A DNA stretch of 6,575 bases from Bacillus massiliigorillae (GCF_000380245.2 NZ_HG428741.1:1413955-1420529); one strand, 5' to 3'; counted from the first letter of the stretch, positions 1 to 5,489 are shown. Numbers and translations: made by a program. Notes: generated by a model from the letters alone, not told the origin.

Positions 1-126
1 GGAGTAACTGGTGAGACAGGAGTAACTGGTGAGACAGGAGTAACGGGAGCCACAGGAGTAACTGGTGAGACAGGAGTAACTGGTGAGACAGGAGTAACGG
101 GAGCCACAGGAGTAACGGGAGCCATA
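1..126 (+). repeat. 18-bp tandem repeats in a 54-bp higher-order unit, coding for Gly-X-Thr
   Basis: Two 18-bp variants alternate: A is ggagtaactggtgagaca (GVTGET) and B is ggagtaacgggagccaca (GVTGAT). The order is A-A-B (1-54), A-A-B (55-108), then a B copy with one changed base (109-126, GVTGAI). The two 54-bp blocks are identical. Degenerate 9-bp triplet units continue to about 225. The array is in frame, so unit gain or loss would change stalk length without breaking the protein. It extends past the left edge, so the total copy number is unknown. Confidence 0.95.
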
Positions 127-729
127 GGAGTAACCGGAGCAACCGGAGCAACCGGAGCAACAGGAACAACAGGAGAAAGAGGAGCCACCGGAGCCACCGG
201 AGCAACAGGACCTACAGGTATCACAGGTTCAAGTGCAGTTATTCCATATGCATCTGGAATTCCGCTTGCGTTAACGTCTGTTTTAGGTGGTTTAGCTTCT
301 ACTCAGGGAGTTGTAGGATTTGGAAACTCAGGGTTAATTACTAGTGTTATAGGAGCGAATATTGATTTAACAGGTGGCTCAGGCCTTCTCGAGAACTTTG
401 CTTTCTCTGCTCCAAGATCAGGCACAATTACAGCTATTTCTGCATTTTTCAGTGTTGCAGTAGCTCTTGTATTAGCTGTACCAGCAACTATAGGAGTGGA
501 TGTTTATAGATCTAGCCCTCCTACTAATACTTTCGTGCTTGAAGGATCTATGACATTACCAGCAATTCCAGCTTTATCTATAATAGGAACAACTACTAGT
601 AATTCTCTGACATTTGCAACACCTATTTCTGTGCTCACTGGAGACCGAATATTGCTTGTATTTAATGTATCGGCAACTCTAGCTGGAGCTGTAACTGGAT
701 ACGGTAGTGCAGGAATTACATTTACGTAA
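1..729 (+). CDS. Collagen-like exosporium protein with BclB-type C-terminal domain (5' end missing)
   Basis: The reading frame is open from base 1 to the TAA at 727-729, giving 242 residues of the C-terminal part. Residues 1-75 are 25 uninterrupted Gly-X-Y triplets, nearly all Gly-X-Thr (GVT, GET, GAT). This is the collagen-like stalk typical of B. cereus group exosporium filaments, where the threonines are known O-glycosylation sites in BclA. From about residue 79 a hydrophobic, Ser/Thr/Ala/Gly-rich domain of about 160 residues begins near IPYASGIPLAL. It runs through GSGLLENFAFSAPRSGTITA and ends in AGAVTGYGSAGITFT. I recognise this pattern as the BclB-type exosporium C-terminal domain, expected to form the outer head of the filament. 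The N-terminal exosporium-targeting segment and the promoter (mother-cell sigma-K in known relatives) lie outside the window. The next gene is separated by a terminator. The family call is strong; I cannot say which paralogue it is. Confidence 0.9.
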   Translation, partial: GVTGETGVTGETGVTGATGVTGETGVTGETGVTGATGVTGAIGVTGATGATGATGTTGERGATGATGATGPTGITGSSAVIPYASGIPLALTSVLGGLASTQGVVGFGNSGLITSVIGANIDLTGGSGLLENFAFSAPRSGTITAISAFFSVAVALVLAVPATIGVDVYRSSPPTNTFVLEGSMTLPAIPALSIIGTTTSNSLTFATPISVLTGDRILLVFNVSATLAGAVTGYGSAGITFT

Positions 730-804
730 TCATCACCGCTTAAGAAAAATGTAATTCAGATACGCTATAAATACCAATTTTAAATGAAAATTAGAAAAAA
801 TATA

Positions 805-848
805 AAACCAGCATCTTCAATCTTTGCTAAGATTGGACATGTTGGTTT
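805..848 (+). terminator. Rho-independent terminator of the collagen-like gene
   Basis: The 20-nt left arm (805-824) pairs with the right arm (829-848) around a TGCT loop. There is one C-C mismatch and there are two G-T wobbles. The right arm ends in GGTTT and is followed by atttta, a modest U-tract. It lies 75 bases after the stop codon of the collagen-like gene and well upstream of the next gene's promoter. Confidence 0.8.
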
Positions 849-907
849 ATTTTAGTTGGTTAGTATAATATCAAATATTATTTTGAGATTCATTCATATT
901 CTTCATA

Positions 908-1018
908 ATGAAATTGATATACAAAAATAATAAAAATTCTTTTTATTTAATTGTAGAAAATCAAGAAAAAGCTATAATGGATGGTAGGCTTGTACAACGA
1001 AAATATATGAAGGAATAA
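908..1018 (+). CDS. Possible 36-residue small ORF (doubtful)
   Basis: ATG at 908 to TAA at 1016-1018 encodes 36 residues that begin MKLIYKNNKNSFYLIVENQ and end MDGRLVQRKYMKE. The composition (alternating hydrophobic stretch, then a charged tail) is protein-like, but this short length in AT-rich DNA can easily arise by chance. No purine-rich Shine-Dalgarno sequence lies before the ATG (the upstream bases are tcatattcttcata). The putative promoter of the next gene falls inside it. It may be the remnant of an older gene or a chance frame. I do not recognise it. Confidence 0.2.
   Translation: MKLIYKNNKNSFYLIVENQEKAIMDGRLVQRKYMKE
951..978 (+). promoter_or_regulatory. Putative sigma-A promoter for the D-cysteine desulfhydrase gene
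   Basis: A perfect -10 hexamer TATAAT (973-978) lies 16 bases after TTGTAG (951-956), which matches the -35 consensus TTGACA at three of six positions. The start codon is about 85 bases further on, leaving a 5' leader of about 75-80 bases. In AT-rich DNA such matches occur by chance, so confidence is moderate. Confidence 0.45.
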
Positions 1019-1063
1019 AATGTAACATTATCTAATGGAGATGACAAAGGAGGAAATAAAAAG

Positions 1064-2077
1064 ATGAATTTATCAGTAATACCACGAAAAAAATATACAA
1101 ACTTTTATACACCTTTGGAGAAGTTAGAGACATTATCAACTGTATTAGGTGGACCGAATATTTTTATGAAACGTGACGATTTATTAGGGCTGACAGCAGG
1201 AGGAAATAAAACGAGGAAGTTAGAGTATTTAGTAGCAGATGCTCAAAAGAAAGGGGCAGATGTACTAGTTACTTGTGGCGCTGTTCAATCAAATCACTGT
1301 CGATTAACATTAGCTGCTGCTGTAAAAGAAAAGATGAAATGTGTTCTTGTGCTTGAAGAAGGTGAGAATAAAGCTAGTGATGAACCGACAGGAAATTATT
1401 TTTTATATCAACTTCTTGGTGCAACAGAGATGAAGTTTGTTCCAGAGGGGTCTGATTTAATGGCTGAAATGCAAAAGGTTGAAAAAGAACTCATTGCAAA
1501 TGGACATACTCCATATTTAATTCCCGTAGGAGGTTCTAATCCAATTGGAGCAACTGGTTACGCAGCGTGTGCACAGGAGCTTCTTGCTCAAGCGTATGAT
1601 CAGCAAATAGGAATGGATTATGTAGTATGTACTAGTGGTAGTGGTGGTATGCATGCAGGATTAGTTGCTGGTTTTCTAGGACTAAATAGTGATGTTCCGG
1701 TTATTGGAATGAATATTAGTCGTAATAAAGAGGAGCAAGAAGAAAAAGTTTACAATCTATTAGTAGAAATGAGAAATCACTTACATATAAATCAAAATGT
1801 ATCTCATGAACATGTGCAATGTATAGATGATTATGTTGGACCAGGATATGCAGTTCCAACAAATGAAATGATTGAGGCAGTAAAGTTAGTTGCTAGTACA
1901 GAAGGTATTTTATTAGATCCTGTATATACAGGTAAAGCAATGGCAGGGCTGATTGACTTAATTCGTAAAGGGAAATTTAATAAAGATGATAATGTTGTTT
2001 TTGTTCACTCCGGTGGATCGCCTGCGTTATATGCGTATACATCTATTTTTAATGAGAAAATGGAATTAATAGAATAG
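1064..2077 (+). CDS. dcyD: D-cysteine desulfhydrase (PLP-dependent, ACC deaminase family)
   Basis: This is a 337-residue cytoplasmic enzyme of the fold-type II PLP family. It is predicted to convert D-cysteine to pyruvate, hydrogen sulfide and ammonia, which supports D-cysteine detoxification and sulfur recovery. Visible family motifs are KRDDLLGLTAGGNKTRKLE, with Lys49 as the expected Schiff-base lysine. QSNH (75-78) carries the serine equivalent to the ACC deaminase nucleophile. The glycine-rich phosphate-binding loop TSGSGG is at 190-195, DPVYTGKA at 285-292, and HSGGSPALY near the end. ACC deaminases carry Glu and Leu at two diagnostic positions. Here they are Thr289 and Ser316, which favours the desulfhydrase reaction. 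The length is normal for the family (about 330). The ATG is preceded by AAAGGAGG (1046-1053) with 10 bases spacing. It stands alone, with a promoter before it and a hairpin terminator after it. Confidence 0.92.
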   Translation: MNLSVIPRKKYTNFYTPLEKLETLSTVLGGPNIFMKRDDLLGLTAGGNKTRKLEYLVADAQKKGADVLVTCGAVQSNHCRLTLAAAVKEKMKCVLVLEEGENKASDEPTGNYFLYQLLGATEMKFVPEGSDLMAEMQKVEKELIANGHTPYLIPVGGSNPIGATGYAACAQELLAQAYDQQIGMDYVVCTSGSGGMHAGLVAGFLGLNSDVPVIGMNISRNKEEQEEKVYNLLVEMRNHLHINQNVSHEHVQCIDDYVGPGYAVPTNEMIEAVKLVASTEGILLDPVYTGKAMAGLIDLIRKGKFNKDDNVVFVHSGGSPALYAYTSIFNEKMELIE

Positions 2078-2120
2078 CTCTCAATTATATAACTGCGAAA
2101 ATAAAGCTAATTGATATACC

Positions 2121-2168
2121 AAAAAGTGTAGAAGAGAAGGAATAAATCCTTGCTCTCCTACACTTTTT
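2121..2168. terminator. Shared hairpin terminator between convergent genes
   Basis: The left arm 2121-2141 and right arm 2147-2168 form an 11-bp AAAAAGTGTAG/CTACACTTTTT base, then one mismatch, four pairs, a one-base bulge and five more pairs around a short ATAAA loop. On the + strand the arm runs into TTTTTATTTTT, a good U-tract for the desulfhydrase gene. On the - strand the A-run gives a shorter U-tract for the secreted protein gene ending at 2197, so it probably works in both directions. Confidence 0.85.
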
Positions 2169-2196
2169 ATTTTTAAAATTCCTTTAATATAATAGT

Positions 2197-2892
2197 TTAC
2201 CTATACACTGAACTAGGAATGTTTGCTTTTGGATTTCCATTTGCATAAGGAGCAATTTCATATTCTTGATAAATTACACTTATACCTGTATTAGTAAAAA
2301 TAAAAGTAGAGTATTGGTTAAGTTTTATATCTTGAATGGTAACATCAGTGAATAATATTCCTGCTTTCTTAAAATAATTATAGATATACTGCTTTGTTTT
2401 TGTTGCTTTGGATGGCTTTACAATATCAGTTAGTAAGATTTTTTTACCAGTATTAATATTGAAATTATATGTATCGACAGCCCTAAATCCGTGAATTCCG
2501 CCTGTATAAATGTCGGTATACATAATAATACTAATATAATTGCTATCTTGATAAATTAATTTATAACTAGATTTATAGCTCCATATACAAGCTGTTGGTA
2601 TCTCTGTACAAATTTCATCACCTTGAATTGCTTCTGTATCTCTTTTTAAAGCACTATAGGAATCATAGTGCGCTTTTGCTTTTTGTTGGAAATACATGTT
2701 GATATTATTTTGGACTTTTGTGTTTTTGATTCCAGATAATTTAGGATAGGCTAAATCTTTAATATTTTTGTAGTAAACAGCAGTAGCTGTTATTTGACTA
2801 GAAGTTGCATTCGCTGCGCTTGAACCAACTGGAATTACACCTAAAAAAAGAGCTAATATAATAATTACCTTTAAAACTTTCAATTTCTTCAC
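2197..2892 (-). CDS. Secreted DUF4163/DUF3298 domain protein
   Basis: This protein has 231 residues. Residues 1-26 look like a Sec signal peptide (KKLK charge cluster, hydrophobic VIIILALFLGVIPVG, cleavage near GSSA-A), so it is probably exported. Residues of about 35-135 match the DUF4163 pattern and end in the characteristic YTGGIHG (129-135). NFNINTGKKILLTD and the later FTNTGISVIYQEYEIAPYA match DUF3298. The same domain pair occurs in the extracellular parts of the anti-sigma factor RsiV and the deacetylase PdaC of Bacillus. Here there is neither a transmembrane sigma-binding part nor a polysaccharide deacetylase domain, so its job is unknown. Cys95 and Cys102 could form a disulfide. The start is GTG (2890-2892): the frame upstream is closed by TAA at 2896-2898, and AAAGGAGG (2900-2907) lies seven bases upstream. 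It is divergent from the lipoprotein gene. Confidence 0.85.
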   Translation of the reverse strand: MKKLKVLKVIIILALFLGVIPVGSSAANATSSQITATAVYYKNIKDLAYPKLSGIKNTKVQNNINMYFQQKAKAHYDSYSALKRDTEAIQGDEICTEIPTACIWSYKSSYKLIYQDSNYISIIMYTDIYTGGIHGFRAVDTYNFNINTGKKILLTDIVKPSKATKTKQYIYNYFKKAGILFTDVTIQDIKLNQYSTFIFTNTGISVIYQEYEIAPYANGNPKANIPSSVYR

Positions 2893-2899
2893 GTTTTAT

Positions 2900-2907
2900 C
2901 CTCCTTT
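2900..2907 (-). promoter_or_regulatory. Shine-Dalgarno site that fixes a GTG start
   Basis: Read on the - strand this is AAAGGAGG, seven bases before GTG (2892-2890). The nearest upstream in-frame codons are AAC and TAA, so no ATG alternative exists upstream and the GTG is the likely true start. Confidence 0.8.
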
Positions 2908-3128
2908 GATAATATAAACAGATGCTATTCTATAGTATTATTTTTAAAAATGAAAGAAAGTTGCATTAATTAACAAAATTACACTTTCCATACAAAGTTA
3001 TAGGTCTTGAAAAATCGCGAAAAGTTGAGAGCTATGATAGATAAAATTAATTAATATAAAAAAACATGAATCATTTTTCAGAGAAATACGTATTAAAGAT
3101 ATATAAAGATAATTTTTGGAGGAGAATA

Positions 3129-3737
3129 ATGAAAAGAAAGATTAGCATATTAGTGTCTGTCATCTTATGTATTTCAATTCTTTCAGGTTGTAATTGGTTT
3201 TCTAATGAATTAGGGAAATTGGAACGAGCTTTAAAAGGTCAAGAAGTAGTAATTCAAACCTATGATGAAGAAAGTAACATTATCGATAGAGTAAAAGGGA
3301 AATCTGTAAGTATTAGTGCAGATGAAAAGTTTGATTTGAAAGATTCTGAGGGCAATAAGGTTGAAAAATCATCTGTGATAAGTTTAACTGTTGGTGGAAA
3401 TTCAATGTTGCACGTAGGAAGTAGTCTAATCATGCGTGAACAAGGGCTAACTGACGTATTTGATGAATATGCTCAGAAAGTTGATATTAATAATAATGAT
3501 CGTTCAGTACCATTTATTAATAATATGATTAACGAAGTAAAAAATTTAACAACAGGAAAGAAAAAAGTAATCCTAATTCGTTCACAATCAGGTAAGCCTT
3601 TAGCGACATATGTAGGAGATAAAGTTTCCTATTTTGCAACGGATGTAGACAAATCTACTGGTTTATTAATTGATGGTAAGTATTTATTTATATATCGTTG
3701 TGACTACACGATTTATGATATGGAATTGTTACAGTAA
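3129..3737 (+). CDS. Putative lipoprotein, DUF5052-like
   Basis: This protein has 202 residues from the ATG at 3129. The N-terminus MKRKISILVSVILCISILSGC is a lipoprotein signal peptide with lipobox LSGC, so Cys21 should be lipidated and the mature protein anchored on the outer face of the membrane. The mature part has no further membrane segment. It opens with a short helix-like stretch (NWFSNELGKLERALKG), then EVVIQTYDEESNIIDRVKGK and a beta-rich body. That opening and the repeated strand pattern resemble the DUF5052 family, a call made from memory. The function is unknown. The start is chosen because GGAGGAG (3118-3124) lies just upstream and the signal peptide begins there. An in-frame ATG at 3066 would add 21 residues and spoil the signal. 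It is divergent from the secreted DUF3298 protein, with about 236 bases between the two starts. Confidence 0.82.
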   Translation: MKRKISILVSVILCISILSGCNWFSNELGKLERALKGQEVVIQTYDEESNIIDRVKGKSVSISADEKFDLKDSEGNKVEKSSVISLTVGGNSMLHVGSSLIMREQGLTDVFDEYAQKVDINNNDRSVPFINNMINEVKNLTTGKKKVILIRSQSGKPLATYVGDKVSYFATDVDKSTGLLIDGKYLFIYRCDYTIYDMELLQ

Positions 3738-3749
3738 GACAAGATAAGT

Positions 3750-3780
3750 AAGAAGCTCAAGAATCATACTTGAGCTTCTT
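3750..3780. terminator. Bidirectional terminator overlapping the end of the 63-residue gene
   Basis: A perfect 12-bp stem AAGAAGCTCAAG/CTTGAGCTTCTT (3750-3761 with 3769-3780) closes a seven-base loop. It is followed on the + strand by tgttctcttc, a weak U-tract, and it ends the lipoprotein gene 13 bases after its stop. The right arm is also the last codons of the opposing gene, whose stop codon (3764-3766) lies in the loop. Confidence 0.75.
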
Positions 3781-3955
3781 TGTTCTCTTCATTTTTATTT
3801 CCAATAATTCCTGCCCAATAGCAGTAACGAATCCATAATGTTGCTAAAACGATTAGTATAATTAATTTCGCTTTTACTGGGAGGAAGAGCAATGTCATTA
3901 TTGCTAGAACAATAAAAACGGACATTACCATCAAGTTTTTTTGATTTTTATTCAT
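3764..3955 (-). CDS. Small two-helix membrane protein of unknown function
   Basis: This protein has 63 residues. Two hydrophobic segments, about 8-27 (LMVMSVFIVLAIMTLLFLPV) and 29-51, are joined by a very short KAK turn, so it should be a membrane hairpin. The tail NKNEENKEAQV is charged. I do not recognise the family; such proteins are common and mostly uncharacterised in the B. cereus group. The ATG at 3955 is the only possible start because an in-frame TAG lies at 3970-3968. Its own ribosome binding site is poor (GGATGGG). A strong AAGGAG lies further upstream and fits an eight-codon leader frame that overlaps this start, so translation may be coupled. The last codons form one arm of a terminator hairpin shared with the convergent lipoprotein gene. 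Confidence 0.7.
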   Translation of the reverse strand: MNKNQKNLMVMSVFIVLAIMTLLFLPVKAKLIILIVLATLWIRYCYWAGIIGNKNEENKEAQV

Positions 3956-3974
3956 ATGTAACCCATCCTAGCAT
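3948..3974 (-). CDS. Possible leader peptide MLGWVTYE
   Basis: The ATG at 3974-3972 opens an eight-codon frame ending in TAA at 3950-3948, in a different frame from the 63-residue gene and overlapping its start at 3955. AAGGAG (3990-3985) lies ten bases before this ATG and is a much better ribosome binding site than that of the downstream gene. The arrangement fits translational coupling or a regulatory leader, but it is short enough to be chance. Confidence 0.3.
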   Translation of the reverse strand: MLGWVTYE

Positions 3975-3995
3975 TAGTAAGTTTCTCCTTAATAA

Positions 3996-4019
3996 TATTA
4001 TCATAATATAGTGATAATA
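3996..4019. promoter_or_regulatory. Inverted repeat TATTATCA-N8-TGATAATA, possible operator
   Basis: Two perfect 8-bp half-sites (3996-4003 and 4012-4019) flank eight bases, just upstream of the ribosome binding site of the leader/63-residue gene. The half-sites resemble the TGATAAT words of Fur-type boxes but are in the opposite order and with wider spacing, so I do not call it a Fur box. It could be an operator or simply AT-rich chance. Confidence 0.25.
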
Positions 4020-4252
4020 GGGTATATTTTATCAAAACAAATAATTCTTATTAGTTAATCACCCTATGACCTTAGATATTAATTAAAATAGTTTTGGAAA
4101 GGTACAAGGAGAAATAATTGCATTAATACTTAGAAGGAATGAAGTCGAAGGAAATTAGGAATAACATTGTTGTGTTAATTTTAAAGATGATAAATATATG
4201 AATACATAATTTACAGAAGTGAAGGAAATCTTAACAGTGAGGAGGTGCAAGG

Positions 4253-4504
4253 ATGACAAAAATTGGAGTAGAACAATCATTAACTGATATTCAAGATGCC
4301 TTGACTGAACAGGGTTACAACGTTGCTCAATTACGACACGCAGAAGACGCTGAAGGTGTAGATTTCGATTTTTGTGTAGTATCAGGATTGGACACGAATG
4401 TAATGGGTATTCAAGATACAAAAACAAATGCGACTATCATCGAAGCAAATGGAATGACAGCGAATGAAATTGTCAACGAAATCAGAAGTAGATTAAATCA
4501 ATAA
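4253..4504 (+). CDS. UPF0180 (YkuS-like) family protein
   Basis: This is an 83-residue cytoplasmic protein with no signal or membrane segment. The start MTKIGVEQSLTDIQDALTEQGY, the central CVVSGLDTNVMGIQDT and the C-terminal NGMTANEIVNEIRSRL align well with B. subtilis YkuS and its B. cereus counterparts, which are about 80 residues and of unknown function. The oddity is the middle: the usual GCDCCVV cysteine cluster is replaced by GVDFDFCVV, which keeps one cysteine (Cys41) and is about two residues longer. This suggests a diverged paralogue of the usual UPF0180 gene. The ATG is preceded by AGGAGGTG (4240-4247) with good spacing. It is alone on this strand, divergent from the 63-residue membrane protein gene (297 bases between starts) and followed by two hairpins. 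Confidence 0.88.
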   Translation: MTKIGVEQSLTDIQDALTEQGYNVAQLRHAEDAEGVDFDFCVVSGLDTNVMGIQDTKTNATIIEANGMTANEIVNEIRSRLNQ

Positions 4505-4526
4505 TAAAGAATAACAAAAGCATACA

Positions 4527-4549
4527 TACACTATGATTATTATAGTGTA
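4527..4549. terminator. Short hairpin after the UPF0180 gene
   Basis: TACACTAT (4527-4534) pairs perfectly with ATAGTGTA (4542-4549) around a seven-base loop, 22 bases after the UPF0180 stop. The stem is AT-rich and no U-tract follows on either strand, so it is a weak terminator or an mRNA 3'-end stabiliser. Confidence 0.35.
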
Positions 4550-4560
4550 CAACACACAAA

Positions 4561-4591
4561 TAAGGGAGTAGCCATAATGGCTACTCCCTTA
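4561..4591. terminator. Strong hairpin, probable terminator
   Basis: A perfect 13-bp stem, TAAGGGAGTAGCC (4561-4573) with its complement (4579-4591), closes a five-base loop. The + strand continues with cgaagtcttt, a poor U-tract. The - strand continues with tttgtgtgttg, somewhat better. Placed between two convergent genes, it can serve both. Confidence 0.6.
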
Positions 4592-4885
4592 CGAAGTCTT
4601 TAAAGTGATTAATTCAAAATCAGTCATGGTGCAAATATGTAATAAATGTTCAAGGAACAAATATTGTGAGTGGGGATAATTATATGAATATCGCACTTTA
4701 TTGAACAGGGAAAAGTTTTTTAAATCTTCATTAACACAATGTAATTATAGATAGTAATGATGTTGGAGGTTACATATTGAGAGCGGAATAAGTTAAGGGT
4801 TAATCGTATTGAAAGTGGTTTTTGGGATGTTAAATCACTTTTTAGGATAGGTTATAATTCCAATAGCTAAAGGATATAATCTATG

Positions 4886-5170
4886 TTACAGAAATAAGCG
4901 ATTCGTTTTAGGGTCTTTCAAATGACTAAGGTTAAGATCTTGACAAATTTGATTAGATAGTTCCTGCTTCCAACCGGCGGATTTAGGTTGAACGACAACA
5001 GTAAAGGACTTTTCACTAATTCTTACAAAATGAATGTCATTAATTGAATGAATTGTATTGGTGCTGTTCATTGATTCAATTAATTGTTCGATTTGATCTC
5101 TTACATACTTATCAAAACTAGCAGATGGATTTGCCAATCGAAACGTATTTTCAATAATAGTAAGTTGCAT
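4886..5170 (-). CDS. Hypothetical protein, 94 residues
   Basis: I do not recognise this protein. It starts MQLTIIENTFRLANPSASFD and ends NLSHLKDPKTNRLFL. It has no signal peptide, membrane segment or metal-binding cluster, and only one cysteine (Cys76). The central FVRISEKSFTVVVQPK looks like two beta strands, with helix-like stretches on either side (KYVRDQIEQLIESMN and GWKQELSNQICQDL), so a small soluble alpha/beta protein is likely. The gene call is supported by AAAGGAG (5177-5183, read on the - strand) six bases before the ATG and by protein-like composition throughout. It is convergent with the UPF0180 gene and separated from the downstream collagen/propeller gene by a 433-base gap, so it is probably its own unit. 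Confidence 0.7.
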   Translation of the reverse strand: MQLTIIENTFRLANPSASFDKYVRDQIEQLIESMNSTNTIHSINDIHFVRISEKSFTVVVQPKSAGWKQELSNQICQDLNLSHLKDPKTNRLFL

Positions 5171-5307
5171 AATATTCTCCTTTCTACAAAAAAATCTTTA
5201 ATAATATATTCTATTTTTTTGAATGAAATCCTTTTAAAAAATTTAGTTTATGAAACAAAATAGTATGGATGAAAGCTTACTTAATATTTTTATTATGTCT
5301 CCTATAT

Positions 5308-5327
5308 CTTTTAATCCGGATTAAAAG
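5308..5327. promoter_or_regulatory. 20-bp perfect palindrome, possible operator
   Basis: CTTTTAATCC is followed directly by its own reverse complement, with the BspEI-type TCCGGA core at the centre. With no spacer it cannot form a normal hairpin loop, so a dimeric DNA-binding protein is the more natural explanation. It lies about 140 bases upstream of the 94-residue gene's start. Confidence 0.35.
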
Positions 5328-5331
5328 TCAC

Positions 5332-5361
5332 AAAAAAAAGAGCAACATTAATTATGCTGCT
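5332..5361 (-). terminator. Terminator-like hairpin on the - strand
   Basis: On the - strand, AGCAGCATAATTAATGTTGCT folds with eight pairs interrupted by one mismatch around a five-base loop, and it is followed by CTTTTTTTTG (the A-run at 5332-5339). The stem is weak but the U-tract is the best in the window. It could catch readthrough from the propeller gene past the hairpin at 5462-5489. Confidence 0.45.
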
Positions 5362-5461
5362 AATTAAAAAATAAACCTAAGTTTAGGAGGACGTTTTATT
5401 TATTATATGAAATAAATCTTAAATTGATTAGACATTTGTGTTAAATCAAATTCAATAAGAA

Positions 5462-5489
5462 CATCCAGCAATTATAAAATTGCTGGATG
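5462..5489 (-). terminator. Probable terminator of the collagen/propeller gene
   Basis: CATCCAGCAATT (5462-5473) pairs perfectly with AATTGCTGGATG (5478-5489) around a four-base ATAA loop. It lies about 115 bases after the stop codon of the - strand gene. The following U-tract is poor (TTCTTATTG), so a second hairpin further on may complete termination. Confidence 0.6.

Larger units (their letters stand above)
730..1063. other. Intergenic region between collagen-like gene and D-cysteine desulfhydrase gene
   Basis: This 334-base AT-rich gap holds the terminator at 805-848, a putative sigma-A promoter at 951-978 and the Shine-Dalgarno site at 1046-1053. It also contains an open frame of 36 codons (908-1018) without a visible ribosome binding site, listed separately. 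I see no RNA gene or repeat in the rest. Confidence 0.6.
4505..4885. other. Intergenic region between convergent UPF0180 and 94-residue genes
   Basis: This 381-base gap contains a perfect 8-bp hairpin (4527-4549), a perfect 13-bp hairpin (4561-4591) and a weak hairpin (4812-4841: ten pairs with one wobble and a ten-base loop, followed by only two T). An open frame from 4578 encodes a short Cys-rich stretch (MVQICNKCSRNKYCEWG, 4626-4676), then TAA, then 24 more open codons to TAG at 4752. It may be a gene remnant. I see nothing else. Confidence 0.5.

Noticed and set aside
1..126. CRISPR-like direct repeats
   Set aside because: The repeats are contiguous without unique spacers, are in frame and code for Gly-X-Thr.
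496..729. Separate 77-residue gene starting at the internal start at 496
   Set aside because: The same frame is open to base 1 and codes for the collagen tract and first half of the BclB-type domain, so this start is internal.
1035..1067. Ten-codon frame MEMTKEEIKR ending in an ATGA overlap with the desulfhydrase start
   Set aside because: It has no ribosome binding site of its own and is mostly the translated Shine-Dalgarno region of the next gene.
3007..3038. Promoter TTGAAA ... TATGAT before the lipoprotein gene
   Set aside because: The spacing is 20 bases, too long for a normal sigma-A promoter, and alternatives in this AT-rich stretch are equally weak.
3066..3128. Upstream ATG that would extend the lipoprotein by 21 residues
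   Set aside because: No ribosome binding site precedes it, and it would place a charged segment ahead of the signal peptide; GGAGGAG at 3118-3124 supports the ATG at 3129.
4167..4196. Promoter TTGTTG ... TAAATA before the UPF0180 gene
   Set aside because: Both hexamers are poor matches, and similar combinations occur throughout the AT-rich intergenic DNA.
4155..4427. 90-codon open frame on the - strand
   Set aside because: It is antisense to the UPF0180 gene, has no ribosome binding site and gives a low-complexity hydrophobic peptide; the + strand gene has clear family motifs.
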